This document shows, one piece after another, positions 25,392 to 33,413 of a DNA stretch of 64,000 nucleotides. Position 1 is the first letter of the stretch. Each line of letters opens with the position of its first letter. The notes under the pieces are model-generated. The model had not been told where the DNA came from and did not search any database. It saw only the letters and a list, made by a program, of their open reading frames with translations. The translations under genes and the position numbers were made by a program. The stretch lies in the NCBI RefSeq assembly GCF_900110575.1, contig NZ_FOEF01000012.1, forward strand, positions 223,469 through 287,468, given 5' to 3'. The stretch is from Amycolatopsis saalfeldensis. GTDB lineage: Bacteria > Actinomycetota > Actinomycetes > Mycobacteriales > Pseudonocardiaceae.

Positions 25392-25428
25392 CTCAACAAC
25401 GTAGCACGCCAGATGACACTGTCAACTG
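25376..25428. promoter_or_regulatory. paired TetR operators and SDR promoter
   Basis: Arms CAGTTGACGTTGTCATCT (25376-25393) and AGATGACACTGTCAACTG (25411-25428) form an 18-bp inverted repeat with two mismatches, and each arm is itself a TGACNNNGTCA palindrome (25381-25391 and 25414-25424). On the minus strand TTGACA (25425-25420), a 16-bp spacer and TACGTT (25403-25398) form a promoter reaching the SDR start codon. Both sites would block polymerase when bound. Confidence 0.75.
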
Positions 25429-25440
25429 TAAGCTGCGGCC

Positions 25441-26016
25441 ATGGTCACCCGTCTGGAGTCCGCGGCCGCCACCCGCCGGGCCCTCATCGATGCCGCCGCC
25501 CAGCTCCTCGACGCCGGAGGGCCCGAAGCGGTGACGCTGCGCGAAGTCGGCGCCCGCGCCGGCGTCTCGCGAGGCGCGCCGTACCGGCATTTCGCCCACA
25601 AGGGCAGCCTGATCACGGCGGTGGCGACGGAAAGCTGGGAGCGCATCGCCGACGCCTTCCACACGATCCGCGCCACGCCCGACGCCCCGCCCGCGCAGCT
25701 GCGGCGGGCCCTGATGACGCTCATCCAGGTGGGCCGGAACCAGCCCCACCTCTATCTGATGATGTACAGCACCCCCACCGGCGACCCCGATGCCGCCGTG
25801 CGCGCCGCCTCCCGCGCCCAGGAGGAGTTCCTGGCCATCGTCGCCGCCGTCGTCGGCCCGGACGAGGCGCGGCGGTACGGCGCCCTGCTCTTCACCAGCG
25901 CGCACGGCGTCGCCGGAACGGAGCTCAGCGGGCATCTGACGAAGGAGAAGTGGGACACGACAGCCGAGGACATCGTCACCACCCTGGTGGACCTGACCGC
26001 CGGCCGGACCGGCTAG
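25441..26016 (+). CDS. TetR family transcriptional regulator
   Basis: A 191-aa TetR protein. The helix-turn-helix covers about residues 10-55 (LIDAAAQLLDAGGPEAVTLREVGARAGVSRGAPYRHF pattern), followed by a WHG-type C-terminal domain (HGVAGTELSGHL). TAAGCT (25429-25434) is 6 nt before the ATG, so this message too may be leaderless. It is divergent from the SDR gene with two nested palindromes between, so it likely represses both. Confidence 0.9.
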   Translation: MVTRLESAAATRRALIDAAAQLLDAGGPEAVTLREVGARAGVSRGAPYRHFAHKGSLITAVATESWERIADAFHTIRATPDAPPAQLRRALMTLIQVGRNQPHLYLMMYSTPTGDPDAAVRAASRAQEEFLAIVAAVVGPDEARRYGALLFTSAHGVAGTELSGHLTKEKWDTTAEDIVTTLVDLTAGRTG

Positions 26017-26287
26017 GCAAGCGTCCACTTCGGACGAGGGCGAGCCCGGCCAGCACCAGCGCAAGCGCCGCGCCAGGAGAACGCGTCACCGATCACCCGG
26101 CAGGGAGCCGGGAGGGGACTTCGGCGCACCAGACCCCGGCGTCGACCGTCGAATCCTTTGTGGGCAGCAGCCTCGACGGTGACCAGCTGGCAACGCTCGT
26201 GCGTCTGTTCGGTATCGCCTCGGTGCACCGGCCCAGAAGCCGGAGTAACCGGCTAACACTCCGAAACCCGTCAGCGATAGGGCGAAA

Positions 26288-27064
26288 ATGAAACTCCGCG
26301 CGAAATACGCCGCCGCCGTCCTGCTCATCGCCGGGCTGACCACGGGGGCGGGGCTGGTGCCCTCGGCGCAGGCCGACACCACGACCAAGCCCGCCTGGTG
26401 CGCCGACCACTCGGACGTCTCCATCCTCGGCACCTCCGCGGACACCGGTTACGGCACCACCGGCTACCCCGCCGGCCGCGACCTCCCGGCGCCCACCCAG
26501 TACGGCTGGACCACGAAGTTCACCAACGACCTCCACGCGCAGTGGGGGACCAAAGTGGACAATCGCGCGCACAACGGCGCGATGGCGAGTGATTACCTGC
26601 CCGGCGGCCGCTGGAGCGACACCACCACCGCCACCGCGGGCATGGCCGCGTCCCAGCCGGACCTCGTGGTGATCGACCTCGGCGGCAACGAGTTCCTGAT
26701 CCAGAAGGACCCGGCCCAGTTCGCCACCGACTTCGCGAAGGTGATCGACAACGTTCGCGCCGCGCGGCCGGACGCGACCATCCTGCTGTCCATCTACGCC
26801 GAGCTCAAGTGGTCGAAGACCCCGTCGTCCCCGCCCACCCAGACCCACACCTGGAGCGAGTACGCCACCCAGATCTACAACACCGCAGTGGCCAAGGGCG
26901 TCGCGCTCGTGGATCTCCGCCAGTACGTCCCGCCCGCCGCTTCCGCGACGCTGCCCAACCCGTCGCCGTGGCTGCCGGACAACGTCCACCTCAACGACGC
27001 CGGCAACCTCGCCGAGTACGGCGCCTACTGGGGCTGGGCTTCCTCCATCGCCTCGATCTGCTGA
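26288..27064 (+). CDS. secreted SGNH/GDSL hydrolase
   Basis: A 258-aa exported esterase-type protein. The signal peptide spans about residues 1-29 (ends PSAQA-D). SGNH blocks are visible: ILGTSADTG with the nucleophile Ser, VVIDLGGNEF with the oxyanion Asn, and WLPDNVHLND with the Asp-x-x-His pair. The substrate could be an acyl ester on lipid or polysaccharide. The 270 bp before it hold no gene. Its last 40 bp overlap the 3' end of the convergent PucR-type gene. Another SGNH gene follows on the other side of that regulator. Confidence 0.87.
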   Translation: MKLRAKYAAAVLLIAGLTTGAGLVPSAQADTTTKPAWCADHSDVSILGTSADTGYGTTGYPAGRDLPAPTQYGWTTKFTNDLHAQWGTKVDNRAHNGAMASDYLPGGRWSDTTTATAGMAASQPDLVVIDLGGNEFLIQKDPAQFATDFAKVIDNVRAARPDATILLSIYAELKWSKTPSSPPTQTHTWSEYATQIYNTAVAKGVALVDLRQYVPPAASATLPNPSPWLPDNVHLNDAGNLAEYGAYWGWASSIASIC

Positions 27065-28245
27065 TCCCGCTGGTCCATTGCCTTCGTGTGCGGAAACACG
27101 CGCAGGGCGATGGCGAGCGCGAACCGGCCCGCGGGGTCGTCGATGGTGCCGCCGAACAGGTCCCTCAGCTGACGGAGCCGGTACCGCACGGTCTGGACGT
27201 GGACGTGCAGTTCGGCGCCGATGGCCTGCGGCTGGTCGGGCCGGGCCAGCCAGGCGGCGAGCGTTGTGGTGAGCCGCTGCCGGACCGGCTCGGCCAGTCC
27301 GGCCAGCGGGGCCAGCACTTCCGCCGCGAACTCGGCGGCGAGTTCGCGGTCCGCGGTGAGCATGAGGTCGATGTGATGGTCGGCCGCTCGCACGACCGGC
27401 GCGGTGCCCAGCGTGCCGCCGGTCGCCAGCCGCCACAGCGCGGTGGCGCGGCGGGCACTGCGCGCCGTCTCACGCAGCGCGACGACGGGGCCGAGGCCGG
27501 CCTGGTGCGCACCGAGCAAGCCGCGCAACCGGTCGAGGTACCAGTCCGCCCGGTCGGTGGGGATGATCGCCACCGTCAGGTCGAGGCGCCGGCCGGCCAG
27601 CACCCGGCTCGGCAGCCGATCGAGCAGCAGCGACGAGACTTCGGCGCTGGTCACCGCGACGAGGACCCGATCCGGCGGCAGCCAGGACGCGTCCCTTGCG
27701 GCGTCGTCGAGCAGGTCCGGCGCGGTCGGGGGCTCGGCCAGCAGCAGGCCGAGCAGACGGTCGCGCTGCGCCTGCCCCGCGCGAGCCGCCCGGGAACGGG
27801 CTTCGGCGTAACCGTCGGCCGCCGAAGCGGACAGCTCGGCGATGAACGCGAACAGCGCCTCGCCCAGCTCGACCACCGCGCGGATCGGCAGTTCGGCGGC
27901 GTGCGCCGAGGAGGTGAGCTGCCGCCAGACGCCCAGCGCGCCCAGCTGGTAGAAGCGGAGCATCTCCTCCAGGCTCCGGCCCGCGGTGTGCTGCGCCCGC
28001 CCCTGCGCGCGGTAGACCTCCCGGTCCGCCACCGTCTCCGCGTGCTCGATCTCGGCGAAGAACGCGGTCAGCGCGGCGGTCACGGTCGTGCGCAGATTCG
28101 CCGCCGTAGCCTCGTCCAACGGCTGTTTCAGCCCGGCCCGGACCTGGTCGATCGCGGCCGCGGCGATCACCGTCACGTCCGGTTCCAGCCGGGCGAGCAC
28201 GGCGGGGTCGAGCCGGCGCCACAGCTGCACGGAAGCCTCGGTCAT
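27025..28245 (-). CDS. PucR/CdaR-type transcriptional regulator
   Basis: A 406-aa regulator. An N-terminal helical sensor (about 1-165, with GRSLEEMLRFYQLGALGVWRQL) is followed by a GGDEF-like middle and a C-terminal PucR helix-turn-helix (about 330-395, RPDQPQAIGAELHVHVQTVRYRLRQLRDLFG). It is divergent from the SGNH hydrolase gene starting at 28375, with 129 bp between, and that gene is the most likely target. Its 3' end overlaps the other SGNH gene in the opposite direction. Confidence 0.88.
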   Translation of the reverse strand: MTEASVQLWRRLDPAVLARLEPDVTVIAAAAIDQVRAGLKQPLDEATAANLRTTVTAALTAFFAEIEHAETVADREVYRAQGRAQHTAGRSLEEMLRFYQLGALGVWRQLTSSAHAAELPIRAVVELGEALFAFIAELSASAADGYAEARSRAARAGQAQRDRLLGLLLAEPPTAPDLLDDAARDASWLPPDRVLVAVTSAEVSSLLLDRLPSRVLAGRRLDLTVAIIPTDRADWYLDRLRGLLGAHQAGLGPVVALRETARSARRATALWRLATGGTLGTAPVVRAADHHIDLMLTADRELAAEFAAEVLAPLAGLAEPVRQRLTTTLAAWLARPDQPQAIGAELHVHVQTVRYRLRQLRDLFGGTIDDPAGRFALAIALRVFPHTKAMDQRDQQIEAMEEAQPQ

Positions 28246-28374
28246 AGAGGAAGCCTACAAAAACCCTGATCACAGACGCGCGGGATCGACGTAGTCCCGG
28301 CGCGCCTTCGTCACGGATGCTGCTCACGCCAGGTGAGAATCTTTCACGTTGCACCGTCGCCACCGGAGGCTCTC

Positions 28375-29313
28375 ATGATCGCGCCCACCCGCCGTTTCCG
28401 CGGCTTCACCCGGGCGGCAGCCGCCGTCGCCCTCGCCGCGGTGGCGATCACCGGACTCGGCACCCCCGCGAGCGCCGCGCCGGCCAAACCGGTTTACGTC
28501 GCGATGGGCGACTCGTTCGCCGCGGGCCCGCTCATCCTGCCGCAGAGCGACCTGTTCACCTGCGCGCGATCGAGCATCAACTACGCCGGCCTGCTCGCGA
28601 AGGCGATCAACGCTTCCGTGCTGCGTGACGTCACCTGCAGCAGCGCGACCACCAAGAACTTCGCCGGACCGCAGGCAGGCAACGTCTTCGGCACCGCCGC
28701 GCCCCAGTACGACGCGTTGTCCGCCGACACCACGCTCGTGACCGTCCAGATCGGCGGCAACGACATCGGCCTCGTCGGGCTCGCCGAATCCTGCCTCAAC
28801 CTGCTGCCGCAGAACGGGGTCACCGACGCGCCGGTGCTCGGCAAGTCCTGCCAGGCCACCGACACCGCGGGCGGGGTCGACCAGTACGCCCGCAAGATCG
28901 ACGCCTTCGCGCCTGCTTACGCCACCGTGATCAAGGAAATCCGCCACCGCGCGCGTAACGCGCGGATCCTGCTGGTCGGTTACCCCACCGGCATCCAGCC
29001 CGGCGGTTGCTGGCCGTTCGTGCCGGTCCTGCCCCAGGACGCCGACTACATCCAGGCCAACATCGACCGGCTCAACACCCGCATGGCCCAGCAGGCCGCG
29101 GAAAACGGCGCGACCTACGTCGACACGCGCACGCCCAGCATCGGCCACGACGCCTGCCAGGGCATCGGCACCAAGTGGATCGAGGGCGTCCTGCCCACCA
29201 TCGTCGACAACGGCATCGCGCCGCTGCACCCGAACGCCGCCGGAATGGCCGCGGTCGTCCCGGCCATCCGGCAAGCGCTCGGCACCGGCCGGAAGACCGA
29301 TGCCCGGTCCTGA
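28375..29313 (+). CDS. secreted SGNH/GDSL lipase-like hydrolase
   Basis: About 312 aa. ATG 28375 is chosen because GGAGG (28365-28369) precedes it and it gives a proper signal peptide (FTRAAAAVALAAVAITGLG, cleavage near ASAAP). Blocks: YVAMGDSFAAGP with catalytic Ser, VTVQIGGNDIG with Asn, and GIAPLHPN with His. It resembles actinobacterial extracellular lipases such as Streptomyces SCO1725-type enzymes. Cys in TCARSS, VTCSS, SCLNL, SCQAT, GCWPF and ACQG suggest disulfides. It is divergent from the PucR regulator and upstream of a phospholipase C, so lipid breakdown outside the cell is a consistent theme. Confidence 0.9.
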   Translation: MIAPTRRFRGFTRAAAAVALAAVAITGLGTPASAAPAKPVYVAMGDSFAAGPLILPQSDLFTCARSSINYAGLLAKAINASVLRDVTCSSATTKNFAGPQAGNVFGTAAPQYDALSADTTLVTVQIGGNDIGLVGLAESCLNLLPQNGVTDAPVLGKSCQATDTAGGVDQYARKIDAFAPAYATVIKEIRHRARNARILLVGYPTGIQPGGCWPFVPVLPQDADYIQANIDRLNTRMAQQAAENGATYVDTRTPSIGHDACQGIGTKWIEGVLPTIVDNGIAPLHPNAAGMAAVVPAIRQALGTGRKTDARS

Positions 29314-29362
29314 CGGGCTTTCCCGTCTCGTCTTCAGCTGATCGTCACGTCTGGGGTTGGTC

Positions 29363-32308
29363 ATGGATCGTCGTGGATTCCTGCGGAACGCGGTCGGCGG
29401 CGTCGGCGCGCTGTCGCTGCTGCCGGCCAGCATGGTGCGGGCGCTGGCGGCACCCGCGCCGCCGGGCGGGCTGGGCAACGTCGAGCACGTGGTGATCCTG
29501 ATGCAGGAGAACCGCTCCTTCGACCACTACTTCGGCACCCTGCGCGGAGTCCGCGGCTTCGCCGACCTCAACGCGGTGCAGCTGCCGACCGGCCGGTCGG
29601 TGTTCCACCAGCCCGGCGGCAGCGAGGGTTACGTGCTCCCGTTCCCCACCAGCCTGCAGAACCTCAACGGCCTCGACCATTCGCTGGGCAGCGGCAACCA
29701 GGCCTGGCACCTCGGCCGGTACGACCAGTGGTGCGCGGCGAAGTCGCCGACCACCATGGCCTACTACCCGCCGGAAGAACTGGAGTTCTACCACCAGCTC
29801 GCCGGCGCGTTCACCAGCTGCGACCACTACCACTGCTCGGTGGCCGGGCCCACGCTGCCGAACCGGCGGTACCTGATGACCGGGAAGGTCGACAACCCCG
29901 CGGCCTACGAGAACATCGAAACCCTGATGCGGGACGTCATCCTCGGCAGCGACGCCGGCCTGCGGTTCGCGCTGGCCTTCGGCGACCAGGCCGTCGCCGA
30001 CGGGGTCGCCGCCCTGCTGCGCGGCGTGGCGAGCCCGCCCGTGGCCAGTGTGCTCGGCCCGCTGGTGAAAGGCGCCGTGGGCTTCGACCTCAGCTCACCG
30101 GTCTACCGGAGAATGACCGACGACCCGAACCTGCCGGCGAACCTGCTCGAAGCACTGCAAGGGTTCCGGTGGACCAGCTACCCCGAGCGCCTCGAGTCCC
30201 GCGGGGTGAGCTGGCGGGTCTACCAGGAGTGGGACAACTACGGCGACAACGTGCTCGACTACTTCGCCCCCTTCGTGCGGGTCATGGAGAAGGTCCTGCG
30301 GAACACCGGCACCGGCGCCGCTCCCCTGCCCTACCGCACGCTCGAATACTTCTACCGTGACGTCGCGGCCAAACCGGCCGACCGGCCCCGGCTGCTCAAG
30401 CTGCTCGACGCCGGGCTCAAGACGCTGACCCCCGCGGAACTCCGGCTCTTCGAGCGGGGGCTGTACCGCGCCGAGGCCGGCGGTCTGCTCGGCGAGTTCC
30501 GCCGCGACGTGGAGAACGGCACCCTGCCCACGGTGTCGTGGCTGGTGTTGCCGGAACAGCAGACCGAACACCCGGTCTGGGGCCCGGCTTACGGCGCCAA
30601 GGCCGTCCACGACCTGCTCGACGTGGTCTGCTCGGACCCGAAGACCTGGAACAAGACGGCGTTCCTGCTCAACTACGACGAGAACGACGGCTTCTTCGAC
30701 CACGTGCTGCCGCCGACGGCGCCACCGGGCAGCGGCGGCGACAACGCCCTCGGCATCCCGGTCGGCCTGGGCGCCCGCGTCCCGATGACGGTGATCTCGC
30801 CCTGGAGCAAGGGCGGGGTGAGTTCGGAGGTCTTCGACCACACCTCCGTGCTCCGGCTCCTCGAACTCGTGACCGGTGTGGACGAGCCGAACATCTCCGC
30901 GTGGCGGCGTTCGGTCACCGGCGATCTCACCACGGCGCTGGACTTCACCACGTCGGCGCCGCCCTCGCTGCCCCCGGTCCCGGCGCCCGCCGAACAGCCG
31001 GGGACCGGGAAGAACCAGCCCGTGCCGTCGCCGCAGGCCGCGCCCGTCCAGCGGGCGGGGACCACGGCGAAACGGCCGCTGCCCTACGCCCCGCTGGTCA
31101 ACCTCCGCCAGGACGCCGCGCACGGCCAGGTCGTCGTGACCATGGGCCACGGCGGCGCCCCCGGTTCGACGAGTATCCAGTATTCCTTGCACGCCAACGC
31201 CTTTCGCGACTTCGCCACGGCCGAGGCGGCACCTGCGCGTTACGACGTGGCGCCCGGACAGCCCGTCACCGAGAACGTCGACGCGACCCGCGACGGCGCG
31301 GCGGGCAAGTACGACCTGAGCTGCTACGCCCCCAACGGTTTCCAGGCCCGCTTCGCCGGAGACCTCACCCAGGCGGGCGCGACGATCGAGGTCACCGCCG
31401 CTACCTCACCGCTCGGCGGCCGGCCCCTCACCCTGACCCTGGCCAATACCGGCAAGAAACCCGTGGTCTTGACCGTCAAGGCCAACGCCTACCGCGCCGG
31501 CGGCCCCTGGACCTTCGCGGTCGCTCCCGCGGCCACCGTGACCGCGCCGTTTCCCACCGCGGCGCCCCGAGAAGGCAGCGGCTGGTACGACCTGACCATC
31601 ACCGCCGACGCCGACGCGGGCTTCCTGCGCCGGTTCCGCGGCTACATCGAAACCGGCCGGCCCGGCTTGACCTCCGACGACGCCGCCCCGTTCAACCGGC
31701 TCCAGCCGGACCGGTCCCTCTACGAGTGGGGCCGCGGGTTCGTCATGGCCTACGACACCGCGACACCGGTTTCCGAACACCAGCTCGCCGTCTACGCGGA
31801 CCCCGACGCCACTGCGCTGTTCAGAGTTCCCAGCGAGCCGCCGAAGCTGGCCGTCCCGCTCCCGCCGGGCAGCGCGCGCGGCACCGTCGACGTCCCGGCC
31901 GGGAAGGCGCCCCTGCCCAGCGGCAGCTACACGGCTTACCACCTCACGGCGGACGGGCGCCCGCTCGCGCCACCGGCACGCGTGCGGGTCGCCCCTCGCC
32001 TCACCACCGAGAAGACCGCTTACCGTCCGCAGGATCGGGTTTCCGCGGCCTACACCACCGACCGGCCCAGCGGCTGGAACTGGATCGGGCTCTACCTCGA
32101 CCACGGGACGGACCCGGACTACCACGACTACCTCGAATACCAGTGGGCCGACGGCGCGGCCGGAACCCGCGAATTCGTCCTGAAGGACCGCGCACCAGGG
32201 ACCACGCTGTTCGTCTGCCTGCTCGCCGCGAACGGTTACGTCCCGCTGTCCGAACCGGCCCGGTTCCGCATCGTCGATGGATCCACTGTGGATGGTCAGC
32301 GTTCGTAG
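29363..32308 (+). CDS. twin-arginine-exported phospholipase C, long form
   Basis: A 981-aa member of the phosphoesterase/phosphocholine-specific phospholipase C family. The Tat signal is MDRRGFLRNAVGG, catalytic landmarks are MQENRSFDHYFG (48-59) and NYDENDGFFDH (437-447), and GARVPMTVISPWSKGG and FDHTSVLRL follow. After about residue 550 come two DUF756 beta domains as in the family, and then roughly 200 extra residues, including a beta domain with NWIGLYLDHGTDPDYHDY. Typical relatives are about 690 aa (as at 38062-40131), so the C-terminus is unusually long. ATG 29363 is chosen over TTG 29357 to start the Tat motif. Its end overlaps the convergent PEBP gene by 13 bp. Confidence 0.92.
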   Translation: MDRRGFLRNAVGGVGALSLLPASMVRALAAPAPPGGLGNVEHVVILMQENRSFDHYFGTLRGVRGFADLNAVQLPTGRSVFHQPGGSEGYVLPFPTSLQNLNGLDHSLGSGNQAWHLGRYDQWCAAKSPTTMAYYPPEELEFYHQLAGAFTSCDHYHCSVAGPTLPNRRYLMTGKVDNPAAYENIETLMRDVILGSDAGLRFALAFGDQAVADGVAALLRGVASPPVASVLGPLVKGAVGFDLSSPVYRRMTDDPNLPANLLEALQGFRWTSYPERLESRGVSWRVYQEWDNYGDNVLDYFAPFVRVMEKVLRNTGTGAAPLPYRTLEYFYRDVAAKPADRPRLLKLLDAGLKTLTPAELRLFERGLYRAEAGGLLGEFRRDVENGTLPTVSWLVLPEQQTEHPVWGPAYGAKAVHDLLDVVCSDPKTWNKTAFLLNYDENDGFFDHVLPPTAPPGSGGDNALGIPVGLGARVPMTVISPWSKGGVSSEVFDHTSVLRLLELVTGVDEPNISAWRRSVTGDLTTALDFTTSAPPSLPPVPAPAEQPGTGKNQPVPSPQAAPVQRAGTTAKRPLPYAPLVNLRQDAAHGQVVVTMGHGGAPGSTSIQYSLHANAFRDFATAEAAPARYDVAPGQPVTENVDATRDGAAGKYDLSCYAPNGFQARFAGDLTQAGATIEVTAATSPLGGRPLTLTLANTGKKPVVLTVKANAYRAGGPWTFAVAPAATVTAPFPTAAPREGSGWYDLTITADADAGFLRRFRGYIETGRPGLTSDDAAPFNRLQPDRSLYEWGRGFVMAYDTATPVSEHQLAVYADPDATALFRVPSEPPKLAVPLPPGSARGTVDVPAGKAPLPSGSYTAYHLTADGRPLAPPARVRVAPRLTTEKTAYRPQDRVSAAYTTDRPSGWNWIGLYLDHGTDPDYHDYLEYQWADGAAGTREFVLKDRAPGTTLFVCLLAANGYVPLSEPARFRIVDGSTVDGQRS

Positions 32309-32853
32309 ACGCCGGTCAGCCGGGCGCGGCCGAGCACGGGCGCGGTGACGGCGGACAGCAGCGTCCGAGGCCGGGCCCCGGCGATGGCACTGTCCACGGG
32401 GGACTCGAGCGCGAACAGCTGGAACACGTAACGGTGCGGTCCATGACCCTTGATCGGCCCGGGCCCGCGGTAGCCCCGGCCGATGGTGGACCGGAGCGCC
32501 TGCACCCCGGCCGCGGGCTGCCGTCCGTTCAGGGCGCCGAGGTCGAGGGGCCCGGCAGCCGGGTCGATCAGCGCGAGGCAGTGCACGGCGGGTTTGTTCA
32601 GGGGCACGTCGATGTCTTCGACGACCAGGAGGAGCTGGGCGGTGCCGTCGGGCGGCGTGGTCCAGGCCAGGTGGGGCGACCGGTCGCCGCCACCGATGTT
32701 CTTCGCGCAGTTCTCCAGCGACAGGGCTTCGCCGTCGCCGAACTCCCGGCTGGTGAGGGCCAGCTGCTCGGGGCCTTGCAGCTGGGGCCGGAGCCACGCC
32801 ATGTGGGTTTCGCCGGCCTTGCGGTTCTTCAGGAGCTGTCCGAGCAGAGTCAT
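32296..32853 (-). CDS. YbhB/YbcL-type phosphatidylethanolamine-binding-like protein
   Basis: A 185-aa PEBP-family protein with LSLENCAKNIGGGDRSPHLAW, VVEDIDVPL and GRGYRGPGPIKGHGPHRYVFQLFAL, the ligand-pocket motifs of the bacterial YbhB branch. The biochemical role in bacteria is poorly defined. It is the last gene of the minus-strand operon, with a 4-bp ATGA overlap with the isochorismatase-like gene. Residues before the first PEBP strand (MTLLGQLLKNRKAGETHMAW) form a short extension. Confidence 0.88.
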   Translation of the reverse strand: MTLLGQLLKNRKAGETHMAWLRPQLQGPEQLALTSREFGDGEALSLENCAKNIGGGDRSPHLAWTTPPDGTAQLLLVVEDIDVPLNKPAVHCLALIDPAAGPLDLGALNGRQPAAGVQALRSTIGRGYRGPGPIKGHGPHRYVFQLFALESPVDSAIAGARPRTLLSAVTAPVLGRARLTGVYER

Positions 32854-33413
32854 CGGGTCGCCTCGATTCGGCCGAGGATTTCGGCGGTGGTGGCGGTTTC
32901 GCCGAGCTTGGGGAAAACGCGCCCGACACTGTGCCGGTGCGCTTCGGCGTCGGGATCGGCCATCGCATCGGTGGCCAGGACGACGTGGTAGCCGTGGTCG
33001 GAAGCCGAGCGGGCGGTCGACTCGACGCCCGAGCCGGTCGAGATGCCGGCGAGCACGACCTGGGTGACACCGAGGTCCCGCAGGAGGGTGTCGAGGCCGG
33101 TGTCGTGGAACGCGCTGCGCCGCCGCTTGGTGATCAGGTGGTCGGCCGGGCCGGCGTCGAGCTCGTCGATGAGGTCGGCCCAGCCGGGCGTCCTCGCCCC
33201 GCCGCGGTCACGTCCGGTTTCGGTGCGCCCCGGCGGGCGCCCGGTGACGTTCACCAGGACCACGGGCAGGCGGTGCCGCCGGAATTCGCCGGCCAGCCGC
33301 GTCGCCTGTTCGACGGCGGCGGAGATCGGATCGTCGCCGCGGGCCCCGACGATGCCCTTCTGCAGGTCGATCACGACCAGCGCGGGGCTGGGATCGATGG
33401 TGGTCAGCGTCAT
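32850..33413 (-). CDS. isochorismatase-like protein lacking the catalytic Cys
   Basis: A 187-aa cysteine-hydrolase-fold protein: VVIDLQKGI with Asp16, TKRRRSAFHDTGL with Lys96, and the nucleophile-loop region AGISTGSGVESTARSA. Active members have Cys where Gly129 stands (CVxxTAR), so the Asp-Lys-Cys triad is incomplete. Either the reaction does not use Cys or the protein is non-enzymatic; relatives with GVESTAR exist. The start is ATG 33413, overlapping the MFS stop by 4 bp, so it is translationally coupled to the exporter. Confidence 0.85.
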   Translation of the reverse strand: MTLTTIDPSPALVVIDLQKGIVGARGDDPISAAVEQATRLAGEFRRHRLPVVLVNVTGRPPGRTETGRDRGGARTPGWADLIDELDAGPADHLITKRRRSAFHDTGLDTLLRDLGVTQVVLAGISTGSGVESTARSASDHGYHVVLATDAMADPDAEAHRHSVGRVFPKLGETATTAEILGRIEATR

